NCBI GenBank assembly: GCA_012729505.1
Contig: JAAYDA010000029.1
Span: 50,430-114,429 of the forward strand
Direction: 5' to 3'
From: Syntrophomonadaceae bacterium
GTDB taxonomy: Bacteria; Bacillota; Syntrophomonadia; Syntrophomonadales; DTU052
Length of the DNA stretch: 64,000 nucleotides
The stretch's first letter is position 1, and each line of letters opens with the position of its first letter. Positions 27,501 to 35,773 of this stretch are shown here, piece after piece. Both the position numbers and the translations under genes were made by a program. The notes beneath the pieces are model-generated. The model made no database searches. It was not told the origin of the DNA and was given only the letters and a program-made list of their open reading frames with translations.

Positions 27501-30494
27501 ATAGGAATAGGGTAAAGCAACGGACAGGGTATCGGCATATTTCAAAAGGATCTCGTATCTTTTGTTGAAAATGCCGGGGTTCATCACCGACTCTTCCGAG
27601 GAAGAATTTGATGCGGCGGAGGAAGCGGATGAAAGCTTCAGAAAGTTGTAATTCTGGCCATTGAGGAAATTAATCAATTGCAGGGGTATAAACAATACCA
27701 GGTCCACGCCGGAAATGCAGGTTTCCAGGGAATATCTGCGCATGACCTCCCAATATTGGATGGTCATGGCATGGGAGTGATTGTGATTGGCGATGATCTT
27801 CGTGGCCACCGACTGGTTTTCCGCACTGGTAGCCATGCTGATGGCCATTCTTTGGGCCTGGGATATTTTTTCCGAGGCGGTTTTTATCCCGTGCTGGAAG
27901 GATTGGGCGGCGTTAGAAATCTCATTGTGGCTGTTGGCTTGGGAGGCGGAGGAAGAGGCACTACCCGTAGATTTTGATTTTCTGTAGCCTATCCCCAGAG
28001 AGCCGCCAATACCACCGTAGGAGCCGGACAAAGAACCGCCGACGCCCCAGGATGAGGTGCTGGTTTTGTATTGCATGGCGGAGTTTCCCTCTGCCAGCTG
28101 ATTTAGGGCATATTCGTAAGCTGCCCTCATATTGTCGTCCTGTTCCGTTGTATACTCCTGGGCAGTATAATCCTTAGCTTCACCCTGGTCCCTGATACTA
28201 TAGGACTGGGTTTTCTCCCTTACGATTAATCTCTGCTCCTCTCCCGGTGCCAGCACCAGAGAATACAGGAGGCTGCCCAAGGCAAAACCGTCAGGAACCC
28301 AGGCCTGCTGCATATTCAAAATGTAGCCTATGGCCAATGAGGTTGCCTGAGGCCATTGATCCGGATTGGCCGCAACGGTATTTTTGAAACTCATTACGTC
28401 TATGCCCTGATCAATGGATTTTCTGCTCTTGTTTTTGGAGCCTGCGGTTTGGCCGATGGTGGGCTCCGTCAACCGGTTCAGAATGGAATAGGAAAATATT
28501 TGGGAAGGGGCTGTATCTGTTGGCAAATAGGTGGATTCACCGTCGTTTTCCATAAGCTTTACGCTGGGCAGCACTTTTCTGGGCTTGGAGCTAATGTTTT
28601 TGAAAACGTAGGGGTTAATAACCAGAGCCTCCCCCAAATCCTCCTTCTCTCCGAAAACCGCCTCCAAACGATCGTTGGTCAGCAGGTGGTCGATAATCGT
28701 CCCGATATTATTAGTGCTAAGATCCTGCAGGCTGATTTTCCTCATCAAATCAGCCACTTCCTCATCCGCGGCCAGGCTGTTGACCGTATCCTCGTCCAGG
28801 AAGGGCGCTTTCTCCCGTATCAGCAGCTGCAACTCGTTCAACTGACGCAGGGTTTCATTTTCTTTGACATGCCGCAGAATATCCGTAGCCGTGAAATTAA
28901 AGCTTTGGCTGTATTTATCTTTGGAAACCTTCAGGGTTACACTGTCCTTCAGATTGTACTGCTCCGGCAAAACCACCACAAATTTTCCGTCGCCGTCAAG
29001 ATAGCCATAGGGATTTTCGCTATCCTCCGTCTTGTCGGTAACGGGACTGGCAACGCCGATTACCTCCACCACAGCCCCATACAAAAGATTAGGCTCCAAC
29101 TCCAGGGCTTTATCCTCACCGAGCATTACGATGCCCCGGATGATTCGCGGCAAAGGCAGCACCAGCTCAATGTCACGCAAAACGCTGAGGCCATAATAGA
29201 GATCGTCGTTATTGAGATTTTCTCTCGTATTGAAGCCGTCACGGAATAAATACACAGGAGGGTCATCATCACATTCGATGGAGCCGCCCTTCATACGATC
29301 TTCAATATAAAAGCTGTCTTTGATGCTGTTTAGCTTTTCCTTATTAATACCGGGTACATGTTTCTTTAAAATTGCTTCAAGCTTCTCGTCTAAGCTTTTT
29401 TGATAAACCGTATAATCATTGGAAGCCGCCGCCGCATTATCAATAAGCTTCTGCAGGGTCCTTTTATCGATTACCCGATACTCGGGCTGGACGAGACCCT
29501 GCTTGATCAAAATCGGGTAGGCTTTTTCCGCATCAACCATTCTCAGGTCTTCCACAAAACGCACGCCCATCTGCACCAGGAAATAAGCGGTATCCACATC
29601 CATGCCTTCTACCCGCCACAGGTCGATCTGCTTTACGCAAGAGGTTATGATTTTCAGGTAGGTTTCCCGCAATTTTTTTGCCCGAGGCTTGGTGACCCTG
29701 CGGCTATAACTGTTGATTTCCGCATCCACAATTTTTGCGGCTATCTCCTGGCGCTGAGAAATCAACCGGCCATTATTCAGCAGGGAACTAGCGGTAGGGA
29801 TGCCGATTTCCGCAAACAGATCGTTGCGGCGAACGCCAATACCTTTGACGGGTATCAGTGATTTATCGGAATCCAGCGACAGGCCTTGCTCCGGATTTAC
29901 GGGATAATAAAATCCTTCGCTCTCGCTAAACAGGTGGGCAGGAACCGGGTCTTCACACTCGATCGTGAAATAGATGCTGGCGATATTGTCCGGATAATAG
30001 GGCGGCAGACCCGTGATTTCGACTGCGTTAATAATAAGCTTCTCCAACTCGGCGTAGCTTATCAATTTATACTGGGGCTGGGATTGCCATAGCACCTGCA
30101 TAATTGTATAGGTAGTCTCACAGTCAGCCTTTTCCAGATCCTTCACATGACGTATTCCCATCTGTACCAGGAGATAAGCCGTGTCAGGATCTATGTCCAT
30201 CACTTGCCATAAGCAAGCTTGTTTTACATAAGATGTGACAGTGTTATAATAAATATCCTCTTGTCCCTGGAAGGGGTTCGAACTGCTATCCTCGGCCTCC
30301 ATAAGATGATTTGCAATTTCCCAGCGGGGAAACATCTTAGCGCCCTTTTTAAGTAAATCCGCTGGCGTAGAGATACCAAGGGTTGATAAAGTATTTCGCC
30401 TTGCCTCATCCATTCCTTTAATTGCGTCCAATGAGCCGTTTATGTCGCAGACTTTAGCATTTTCTACAATGTCCATATTATTGTTGGTATCCAT
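24522..30494 (-). CDS. Giant protein with caspase/legumain-like peptidase domain
   Basis: 1990 residues starting at ATG 30494 behind AGAGGAG. Visible parts: two related helical blocks (about residues 18-130 and 212-345) that share CVKQ..LW and DTAY.LVQMG and resemble helix-hairpin-helix repeats; a beta-rich region to about 550; a region at about 738-945 with LAPGEEQRLIV, a Gly/Ser-rich stretch and NHNHSHAMTIQYWEV; a Gly/Ser/Asn/Asp linker at about 1521-1600 built from 20-residue repeats; then a clan CD peptidase-like domain. Its predicted catalytic dyad is His1679 (ACHGSP) and Cys1748 (IDACHAES). No signal peptide or membrane segment is seen. The HG and DAC motifs are known for caspases, metacaspases and legumains. 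What triggers it and what it cuts are unknown. A defence or cell-death role is inference. Confidence 0.85.
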   Translation of the reverse strand: MDTNNNMDIVENAKVCDINGSLDAIKGMDEARRNTLSTLGISTPADLLKKGAKMFPRWEIANHLMEAEDSSSNPFQGQEDIYYNTVTSYVKQACLWQVMDIDPDTAYLLVQMGIRHVKDLEKADCETTYTIMQVLWQSQPQYKLISYAELEKLIINAVEITGLPPYYPDNIASIYFTIECEDPVPAHLFSESEGFYYPVNPEQGLSLDSDKSLIPVKGIGVRRNDLFAEIGIPTASSLLNNGRLISQRQEIAAKIVDAEINSYSRRVTKPRAKKLRETYLKIITSCVKQIDLWRVEGMDVDTAYFLVQMGVRFVEDLRMVDAEKAYPILIKQGLVQPEYRVIDKRTLQKLIDNAAAASNDYTVYQKSLDEKLEAILKKHVPGINKEKLNSIKDSFYIEDRMKGGSIECDDDPPVYLFRDGFNTRENLNNDDLYYGLSVLRDIELVLPLPRIIRGIVMLGEDKALELEPNLLYGAVVEVIGVASPVTDKTEDSENPYGYLDGDGKFVVVLPEQYNLKDSVTLKVSKDKYSQSFNFTATDILRHVKENETLRQLNELQLLIREKAPFLDEDTVNSLAADEEVADLMRKISLQDLSTNNIGTIIDHLLTNDRLEAVFGEKEDLGEALVINPYVFKNISSKPRKVLPSVKLMENDGESTYLPTDTAPSQIFSYSILNRLTEPTIGQTAGSKNKSRKSIDQGIDVMSFKNTVAANPDQWPQATSLAIGYILNMQQAWVPDGFALGSLLYSLVLAPGEEQRLIVREKTQSYSIRDQGEAKDYTAQEYTTEQDDNMRAAYEYALNQLAEGNSAMQYKTSTSSWGVGGSLSGSYGGIGGSLGIGYRKSKSTGSASSSASQANSHNEISNAAQSFQHGIKTASEKISQAQRMAISMATSAENQSVATKIIANHNHSHAMTIQYWEVMRRYSLETCISGVDLVLFIPLQLINFLNGQNYNFLKLSSASSAASNSSSEESVMNPGIFNKRYEILLKYADTLSVALPYSYRTGMNLIKQFAALPKWMMEKNQESASVYTLTFQGIFLPFDDINVDMVLKNGGGTFAGDVEYERNRFVSYIRQSSVLKESIKAIRNLSLATNKSHESLAPGNIVKTCTCTFMLPAGYSNEDILYFRIKHSSDSLNYVLYKDPDEKTAEGKTAGQLESSWIDKYWDLMKDRDDSAADQRKIDYYKSFLPEAYVTPNVWLSPLELRSLGALKISAVSLKKENINVSQTSTELSSTIYVTVRHNVPVLKYSELQQIESTLHHIASHTMKYSQAVWNALSSDERALMLEQYTIEMDFSQITGDTDGSGQSNQWDNRQPITIPLLNCINVKKMLGFYGNCMLFPFTYPQSLAEKIGKTAVELQDSLYRYHTNYFRVPTTVVSMPTDGMIGEAVLGETNVSEEIDLTRFWNWKDSPIERMTLDGSYLDGTDYLAGKTTKDISALNMEGVQATAPVTVPDLITALVNKQTPSFDNLTGLEQLAQILNTATNTTATGRDAALKSAAESMKNALEYSYKAGGGKSEDEKTSPEGGSNAGGNAGGGGSTSGGSADKGSKLGSNADSGSTSGGNADTGSKLGSNADSRSTPDGNADTGSKLGSNADSGSTPGGDTPGNGKKIGFIINCSDPKGNPINTVEDGKVFEKVFAYYGIDYTGRQFYNAMTTEVHEGIKKNVDGLSENDTVYVHIACHGSPLPKDGSDDYYDQAGLWLSLADDGSGEADLTPYDSQRYDDGDVFDPGLYDLFNYNNKAQKIMFIDACHAESMIGAVKELKDTRYHTSSPNTPTPSQDWKIFFGAWPEQYSWDAGGAPNYATKSGGKATDVWAAGIRQINNERAYSPSGGKNVTLSFGDLFDFLLNYQPKELAIKPYTRYLKDKQNNYVVDQQGNRVTKTYYELFNPTESVLARMSSQDMFKDITIPYDGKYIKAEEYFKDILYNPSGEAIMEKLREKFDDTLPAEYNHQLHQKLVLYYQILSTYPESPGNERDDILFERPANQLKDLEF
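25701..25895. repeat. 60-bp tandem repeat in the linker of the giant protein
   Basis: A 60-base unit occurs just over three times in exact register, sharing the block CAGCATTGCTACCCAATTTG. It encodes 20-residue units of the form GSKLGSNADSGSTSGGNADT, directly before the peptidase domain. Because 60 is a multiple of three, unit gain or loss keeps the frame, so linker length can vary. Confidence 0.9.
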
Positions 30495-30628
30495 AGTTTC
30501 TCCTCTTTCTTTGAATGATACAGGTTATGAGGTATAGACTTCCAGATTCCGCACTTATATCCCCCACTGCAAATTTGACATGCAAGCAGGATGCCGGGAA
30601 ACCCCCATTTTTCTCCTGTTAATAAATC

Positions 30629-30660
30629 GGCGACGCTACCATGAATTTCTGTGCGACGCC
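30629..30660 (-). promoter_or_regulatory. Hairpin in the leader of the giant gene
   Basis: GGCGACGC (30629-30636) can pair with GCGACGCC (30653-30660) at seven of eight positions around a 16-base loop. It lies within the roughly 215-base leader predicted between the promoter and ATG 30494, so it may control expression. No riboswitch class was recognised. Confidence 0.4.
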
Positions 30661-30718
30661 AAGCAGACTCTGTTTCTAAACTTTTCTTATAACACCAAAT
30701 AATATTAAATTATTCCTA

Positions 30719-30747
30719 ATTATAATATGGTAAACGGATTATATCAA
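30719..30747 (-). promoter_or_regulatory. Sigma-A type promoter of the giant gene operon
   Basis: Minus strand TTGATA (30742-30747), 17 bases, TATAAT (30719-30724). The -10 box is perfect and the -35 box matches five of six. Predicted RNA start is near 30712, about 215 bases before the start codon. Confidence 0.75.
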
Positions 30748-31103
30748 TATATTGGGCCTTCGTGAAAATTTGACATAAAAAAATCGCTCATTTAGCGGCT
30801 TAACATGTGATTTCTATTTATTCAACTGTCTAAAACCCGATTGTGGCATTCGACCGCCCTATACCGATTCAACCCATGATAAGGCGGATAATAATTCCGA
30901 TTTTGTCTCATATCATGATATAGTAATAGTATAAGTTCTTTTGATGCAATTTGTCTTGTTTTGCTGAAGTGAGTCGTTTGTCTCCGGTAAAATAAATAGG
31001 ATTAACATGTAAATATAGCATAACCTGAATTGGCAGGAGGGAATGGGTCATTAATAGACGTGGGATTTGACTCAGGGACCAGGTCATGGGAGGGGGATAA
31101 GCA

Positions 31104-31682
31104 ATGTTGTTGAAACTAATTATTGTATCGTATTTGATTGGATCGATTCCATTTGCATTTTTTTTAGCGTGGATATGGCGTAAGGTTGATATACGCGTTA
31201 TAGGGTCAGAAAATGTAGGAACAACCAATGTATTCAAAGAAATTGGTGTCCTACCAGGGATGTTGACAGGTATCCTCGATGGTCTAAAGGGACTAGTTGC
31301 CGCACTCATTGGCATGGGGATCATGACCAATGGAGAATTCTTTGCATTGATTGCAGCAATGACAGGGCATATCTGGCCCGCATGGTTAAAGTTTCATGGC
31401 GGCGGAGGTCTGGCCACCTTCATCGGAGGCATGCTTATAATATACGATTGGTGGGTTATTTTAATGATTCTAGGCATATGGGGAGCGGCGTATAGTATCA
31501 CAAAAAAGCATGATTTAAGTGCCCTCATTGCCTGTTATGTCTGCCCATTCATACTTGGAATTATCCATTCCTCATGGAATCATTTTATTTTTGGTATAGG
31601 CGCCGCCTTTGTGGTGGGACTGAAAAGGTTACAAAGTATTCGCAAGAATAGTCGAGAAGAGATGATGCCCCGCTCCGCATAA
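31104..31682 (+). CDS. plsY: Glycerol-3-phosphate acyltransferase PlsY family
   Basis: Membrane enzyme that transfers an acyl group from acyl-phosphate to glycerol-3-phosphate, the first acylation of phospholipid synthesis. The 192 residues have several hydrophobic segments and the PlsY motifs GSIPFAFFLA, GSENVGTTNVF and a Gly-rich GGGGLATFIGG. ATG 31104 follows GGGAGGGGGATAAGCA. It stands alone in an accessory region and is somewhat divergent in its first motif, so it may be a paralogue of the housekeeping enzyme. Confidence 0.85.
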   Translation: MLLKLIIVSYLIGSIPFAFFLAWIWRKVDIRVIGSENVGTTNVFKEIGVLPGMLTGILDGLKGLVAALIGMGIMTNGEFFALIAAMTGHIWPAWLKFHGGGGLATFIGGMLIIYDWWVILMILGIWGAAYSITKKHDLSALIACYVCPFILGIIHSSWNHFIFGIGAAFVVGLKRLQSIRKNSREEMMPRSA

Positions 31683-31852
31683 AACAAGGCTGACTTTTAC
31701 GTCAGCAGATCAGCGGCATACTTGGCCATTAACCTCCTTTCAGTTATTGAACTGCATGAGGCGGGGAAACACCCAATATCGTATTGATCCATTAATTTTT
31801 CGATTTCATGTATAGTGACAATTCCATTTTGTTCTCGTCATCAAGCTAATTA

Positions 31853-33715
31853 TCAAGGGTTGTAGCCAAGCGCGTTTAGCCGCTCCTGTTCCTGAAGAAC
31901 ATACCATTGCTGGTCATGTTCCGCAAACGAGATTTCGGGCCGCCCCGCCGCAAAAGACATGACCACAATGCCCATATGGTCCTCCTCTGAATTGTGAACC
32001 GGATAGTAGGTGAAAACATCATAATGATCCATGCCAACCCCTGTTCTGGAAGAGAAGAAGACCATTGAATCCGCGCCTTGGATGCTGTCAATAACAATGC
32101 CGTGAGGAGGGTCGTTGCTCAGACGCTCAATCTCCGCATATCCGTCCTTGCCGGTCAGCAGTGGGCCGTCATACTCATAAATCATGCTGCCAAGCGGACT
32201 TCCAGGCTCATGGCTGAGAACAACATACGCGCCCACCGGGCCGATCCTCAAAAATCCCACATCCAGCACGGGCCGTTCCGTGACACGCTCCAGACGTCCT
32301 TCCCGGACTGTAAACAACCCGGCCTCGCCATAAATACCAGCCCCGCCCCTGCCGTATAGCTGGCCCCAGTACTGGCGAAGCAATGGACGATTGCCGTAAA
32401 TGCTATCTTCGGTCGGCGGAACACGGTAGGTATCGGTTATGGTCCAGTCATCAAGGCGTACACCCTGAATCTCTCCAGGGTCATTCTTCTCACTGTACAG
32501 CACCGCAAGGCCATTTTCCGCGCCGACAAAGGTGACACCTGCCTGAAGCACATGGTGGACCACATTATTATCTGTGATGACAAAGACCGTATTATCAACT
32601 GTCACCACAAGTTTATCATTGCTCCAGATATAAGGTTCCCAGTACTGTTTGCTATCGATCCCGAAGTCCTTGCCCATAGCTAACTTTTCCGTCTTCATAC
32701 CATCTGAAGAAACAAGGCTTACGCCGTCACCATGCCATATACCCAAGAAGTCCTTACCGCCCAAAGTAGCAAAATAAGCAATATGCCAGGGTTTAGGCAT
32801 ATTCTCTCGCGTCCAGCGAGTTACTTCGTCCGCCTCAAGGGTCAGGCAATCCATACGGTAAAGCACGGTTGCATCGCCCTCATCTTTCCAAACATAGAAA
32901 TACGGTGTTTCCCTGGCTGGGTAAGAGGTATCGCCATTGATGCCCGTAAGCTTGCTTTTGCGGAACGGTACCCCCTCCAGGCGGGCCGTCAGGCTGCCGT
33001 CCTCCCCTTGGGAGTAAGTAACAGGGTAGACCTTGAGCCCGGCTTTCACAAACTGTTCGGCGGTGAATACGCCTTTTTTCAGCAATAATTGTGCGACTGT
33101 AATGGGTTCGTTTTGATCTTTGAGATAGGTGCAGCGCATAAAACGCGTCAGCATACTTACTGCATCGGCACGGAAAAAGTCTGTTCCGGGAGGATCCTGA
33201 TTCTCCCGATCTATAAAGCGTCGCTCCTCCTCTGTGCCAACCCCGGATGAGATGAAATCGTCGGAGCCAATAGAAATGCGGCTCAGCATAACGGCAAAAT
33301 GCTCATAGGTCACATCCTGGGCACTGCCGTAAAGCTTAGTGCCGACGCCATTGGTGATTTTATTTTGATATAACCATCCCACATACGGGCTTGCCCAGGC
33401 AGGCACATCCGTAAAGGGATGTTTGCTATTCTGTTCCAGAGCCTTTTTCTCCTCGCCCAGGAAACGTACGATGAGAACGGCGGCTTCCGCACGAGTAAGT
33501 TTCCGATGCAGGTCAAAACCATGATCCGTACCGAAAAACAGCCCCAAGCCCTTGAGCATCTCTGCCTGTTCCTCCGCCACATTGTTGATTCCATCCGTGA
33601 TGATTTTTGAACTGGAGGCATTTATATTGCCGGGAACAAGGGCATTCACGGGCACAGCATCGGCGGCCAGGAAACACATTGCCACCGCAAGCACGAACAC
33701 AGCGATCCTTTTCAT
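31853..33715 (-). CDS. Secreted protein with S-layer homology (SLH) domains
   Basis: 620 residues. The N-terminus is a classic signal peptide (MKRIAVFVLAVAMCFLAADA), followed by SLH-type repeats at about residues 50-210: LTRAEAAVLIVRFLG, FTDVPAWASPYVGWLYQ, YGSAQDVTYEHFAVMLSRI. SLH domains bind secondary cell-wall polymers. The remaining 400 residues are beta-rich with repeated Trp/Tyr and Gly-Asp turns, suggesting a propeller-like domain; I cannot name its ligand. ATG 33715 follows AAAGGAGCCTGCCT. Confidence 0.8.
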   Translation of the reverse strand: MKRIAVFVLAVAMCFLAADAVPVNALVPGNINASSSKIITDGINNVAEEQAEMLKGLGLFFGTDHGFDLHRKLTRAEAAVLIVRFLGEEKKALEQNSKHPFTDVPAWASPYVGWLYQNKITNGVGTKLYGSAQDVTYEHFAVMLSRISIGSDDFISSGVGTEEERRFIDRENQDPPGTDFFRADAVSMLTRFMRCTYLKDQNEPITVAQLLLKKGVFTAEQFVKAGLKVYPVTYSQGEDGSLTARLEGVPFRKSKLTGINGDTSYPARETPYFYVWKDEGDATVLYRMDCLTLEADEVTRWTRENMPKPWHIAYFATLGGKDFLGIWHGDGVSLVSSDGMKTEKLAMGKDFGIDSKQYWEPYIWSNDKLVVTVDNTVFVITDNNVVHHVLQAGVTFVGAENGLAVLYSEKNDPGEIQGVRLDDWTITDTYRVPPTEDSIYGNRPLLRQYWGQLYGRGGAGIYGEAGLFTVREGRLERVTERPVLDVGFLRIGPVGAYVVLSHEPGSPLGSMIYEYDGPLLTGKDGYAEIERLSNDPPHGIVIDSIQGADSMVFFSSRTGVGMDHYDVFTYYPVHNSEEDHMGIVVMSFAAGRPEISFAEHDQQWYVLQEQERLNALGYNP

Positions 33716-34016
33716 AGGCAGGCTCCTTTGGATGATTATATTAAACTAATCTCCGGTAAGTATTTTAGCATCATCATCTACATAGACTCTGCAGAGATTA
33801 TTAGCACTTATTCCCACTCGCCGAGTTAATCTCGTTTCTAAACTTTTTTGTTTGGATACTTTGATTCCATTTGATAGTATATGATTTCAGTTATCCTTAT
33901 CCCAACGGGTTGCCGAACTTTTGCTATCAAAAATCTATCAAGGTGCATCTATCATAGGTCGCATTCACTGTGCCCTTGCAGGAAGTTTGCGGGTTAAAGC
34001 AAGTTCTTTCTTTGGC
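33716..34016. other. Intergenic region holding the left edge of the guaA island
   Basis: 301 bases between the SLH gene and hsdM. It contains the 13-bp guaA-end copy (33808-33820), which is framed by GAGATTA (33795-33801) and TAATCTC (33826-33832). It also contains the second copy of GTTTCTAAACTTTT (33834-33847). No gene seen. Confidence 0.55.
33808..33820. repeat. Left direct repeat: copy of the guaA 3' end (candidate attachment site)
   Basis: TTATTCCCACTCG here is identical to the last 13 bases of guaA at 42977-42989 (codons for Glu-Trp-Glu-stop read on the minus strand). A 13-base exact match is not expected by chance in 64 kb. The repeat pair brackets the restriction-modification island. 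Confidence 0.7.
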
Positions 34017-35762
34017 TCAAGGGATTTCTGGCAAACCAAGCTCTTTCAAGAACTGATTATGCCTAGCCTTTGCTTTTTTTATGGTTTCTTCGGTTTCATC
34101 AAGGTTCTTTTTCACATCAGCCAAATCGATAATTTCTTCTTCTACTGCCGTGCTCACATATCTGGATATATTGAGGTTGTAGCCGTTCTTTTCAATCTCT
34201 TCCATTGACACGCGGCGAGAATATTTTTTATCATCCTCTTTGCGGAATTGATAGGTATCGACAATTTTATCTATGTGTTCTGGCAAAAGAACCTTCTGCC
34301 GTTTCCCTTTCTCGAAATACTCGCTCGCATTAATAAATAACACGTCATCCGGTTTCTTGCATTTTTTAAGAACAAGAATGCAAACCGGAATACCTGTTGA
34401 GAAAAAGAGATTTGAGGGCAAGCCAATAATGGTGTCAATATAATCCTTTTCAAGTAGCTTCTTTCTGATTTTTTCTTCTGCACCGCCACGGAACAGAACG
34501 CCATGCGGCAAAATGATTGCCATCGTGCCATTTTCGCTTAAAAAGTGGAAGCCATGTAATAGAAAGGCAAAGTCAGCCGCAGATTTCGGAGCAAGGCCGT
34601 AGCTTTTAAAGCGGAAATCTTCGGCCAGCTCTTCGGTCGGTTCCCATCGATAGCTGAACGGTGGATTTGCAACGACTGCATCACATTCCAATTTTTTGGC
34701 TGGATTCATCTCATTTAAGATATCCCAGTCATTTATCAACGAATCTCCGTGAAAGATTTGAAACGCTGTACTCTTAAATCCATGAAGAAGCATATTCATG
34801 CGCGCAAGGTTGTATGTTGTGATATTTTTCTCTTGCCCGTATATCTTGCTAATACTATTTGGCTCAAGATGCTCTTTTACATTAATTAGCAAAGAGGCTG
34901 AGCCACAGGCAAAGTCCAGCAAGTTGTTGATTTTTTGTCGTTTGCCTGAACTGGGGTCATGACTGTCAAGTATCACAATGCGTGAAAGAATGGTCGATAC
35001 CTGTTGCGGAGTATAAAACTCCCCAGCTTTTTTGCCTGAACCAGCTGCAAATTGTCCAATCAAGTATTCATAAGCATTTCCCAGAAGATCAGTTTCGTTA
35101 ATGAATTTAGAAAGACCCTCAGCAATTTCGGTTATAATTGTACACAGCATGGAATTTCGCGCAGGATAATTCTTTCCCAGTTTCTCAGAATCGAGATTAA
35201 CCTCAGAAAATAGACCCTGAAATGCACTGTCAAAGGACTCGTTTTCAATAAACTTAAAACCAGCTTGTAATGTCTTTAAAAGGCCATCACTCTGTGTGCG
35301 TGCTAATTCGTAAATATTGCTCCAAAGATAATGAGGCTTAATCACATAATGAAGTTTGCGGCGCATTTGCTTTTCAAGCATCGCCACATCATCAGGGTTT
35401 TTGGCGTACCAAACCAACAGCGGTGTCAAAGCCGTTGTCTCTGGAGCATTGCCATTATCTCCAGCAAGTATTTCCTTTGCACGCTCTTCCAGCCGCTCCA
35501 TTCTAAAAAAGCCAGAGAAATTTACAGTAGTAGCGTTCTTGCTTTCCTTTTCTGATTTGACGGCCTTGACATACTCTTCACATTGCAAATAATCGCCGCC
35601 AAGCTCTTTTTTTGCGGCATCCTCGTAGTTGTCAGAGAGGTAGCGCAGGAAGAGGAACGACAACATATAGTCGCGGAAATCATCAGGATTCATCGCCCCG
35701 CGCAGTTTGTCGGCTATTGCCCATAGGGTTGCGCCTAATTGTTTTTGTTGTGTATCATTCAT
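34017..35762 (-). CDS. hsdM: Type I restriction-modification system, methyltransferase subunit
   Basis: N6-adenine methyltransferase that works with HsdS to protect host DNA. The 581 residues have the helical N-terminal domain, AdoMet motif I (FACGSASLL) and the catalytic NPPF motif (VVANPPFSYRW). The frame is intact. ATG 35762 follows AGGAGGCGCAAGA. It is the last gene of the hsd operon, after the PrrC-like ATPase. Confidence 0.95.
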   Translation of the reverse strand: MNDTQQKQLGATLWAIADKLRGAMNPDDFRDYMLSFLFLRYLSDNYEDAAKKELGGDYLQCEEYVKAVKSEKESKNATTVNFSGFFRMERLEERAKEILAGDNGNAPETTALTPLLVWYAKNPDDVAMLEKQMRRKLHYVIKPHYLWSNIYELARTQSDGLLKTLQAGFKFIENESFDSAFQGLFSEVNLDSEKLGKNYPARNSMLCTIITEIAEGLSKFINETDLLGNAYEYLIGQFAAGSGKKAGEFYTPQQVSTILSRIVILDSHDPSSGKRQKINNLLDFACGSASLLINVKEHLEPNSISKIYGQEKNITTYNLARMNMLLHGFKSTAFQIFHGDSLINDWDILNEMNPAKKLECDAVVANPPFSYRWEPTEELAEDFRFKSYGLAPKSAADFAFLLHGFHFLSENGTMAIILPHGVLFRGGAEEKIRKKLLEKDYIDTIIGLPSNLFFSTGIPVCILVLKKCKKPDDVLFINASEYFEKGKRQKVLLPEHIDKIVDTYQFRKEDDKKYSRRVSMEEIEKNGYNLNISRYVSTAVEEEIIDLADVKKNLDETEETIKKAKARHNQFLKELGLPEIP

Positions 35763-35773
35763 TCTTGCGCCTC

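Larger units (their letters stand above)
30495..31103. other. 609-base divergent intergenic region
   Basis: It separates the giant gene (minus) from plsY (plus). It is AT-rich, with a clear minus-strand promoter (30719-30747) and a GC-rich hairpin in the giant-gene leader (30629-30660). It also has a copy of GTTTCTAAACTTTT (30672-30685) that recurs beside the left island edge. I found no convincing protein gene in it and no clear promoter for plsY. Confidence 0.5.

Noticed and set aside
28356..29249. 297-codon plus-strand frame opposite the giant gene
   Set aside because: Shadow of the minus-strand frame; no ribosome site or motif.
30776..30798. Possible minus-strand terminator (CGCT/AGCG followed by T7)
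   Set aside because: The stem is only four base pairs and no minus-strand gene precedes it.
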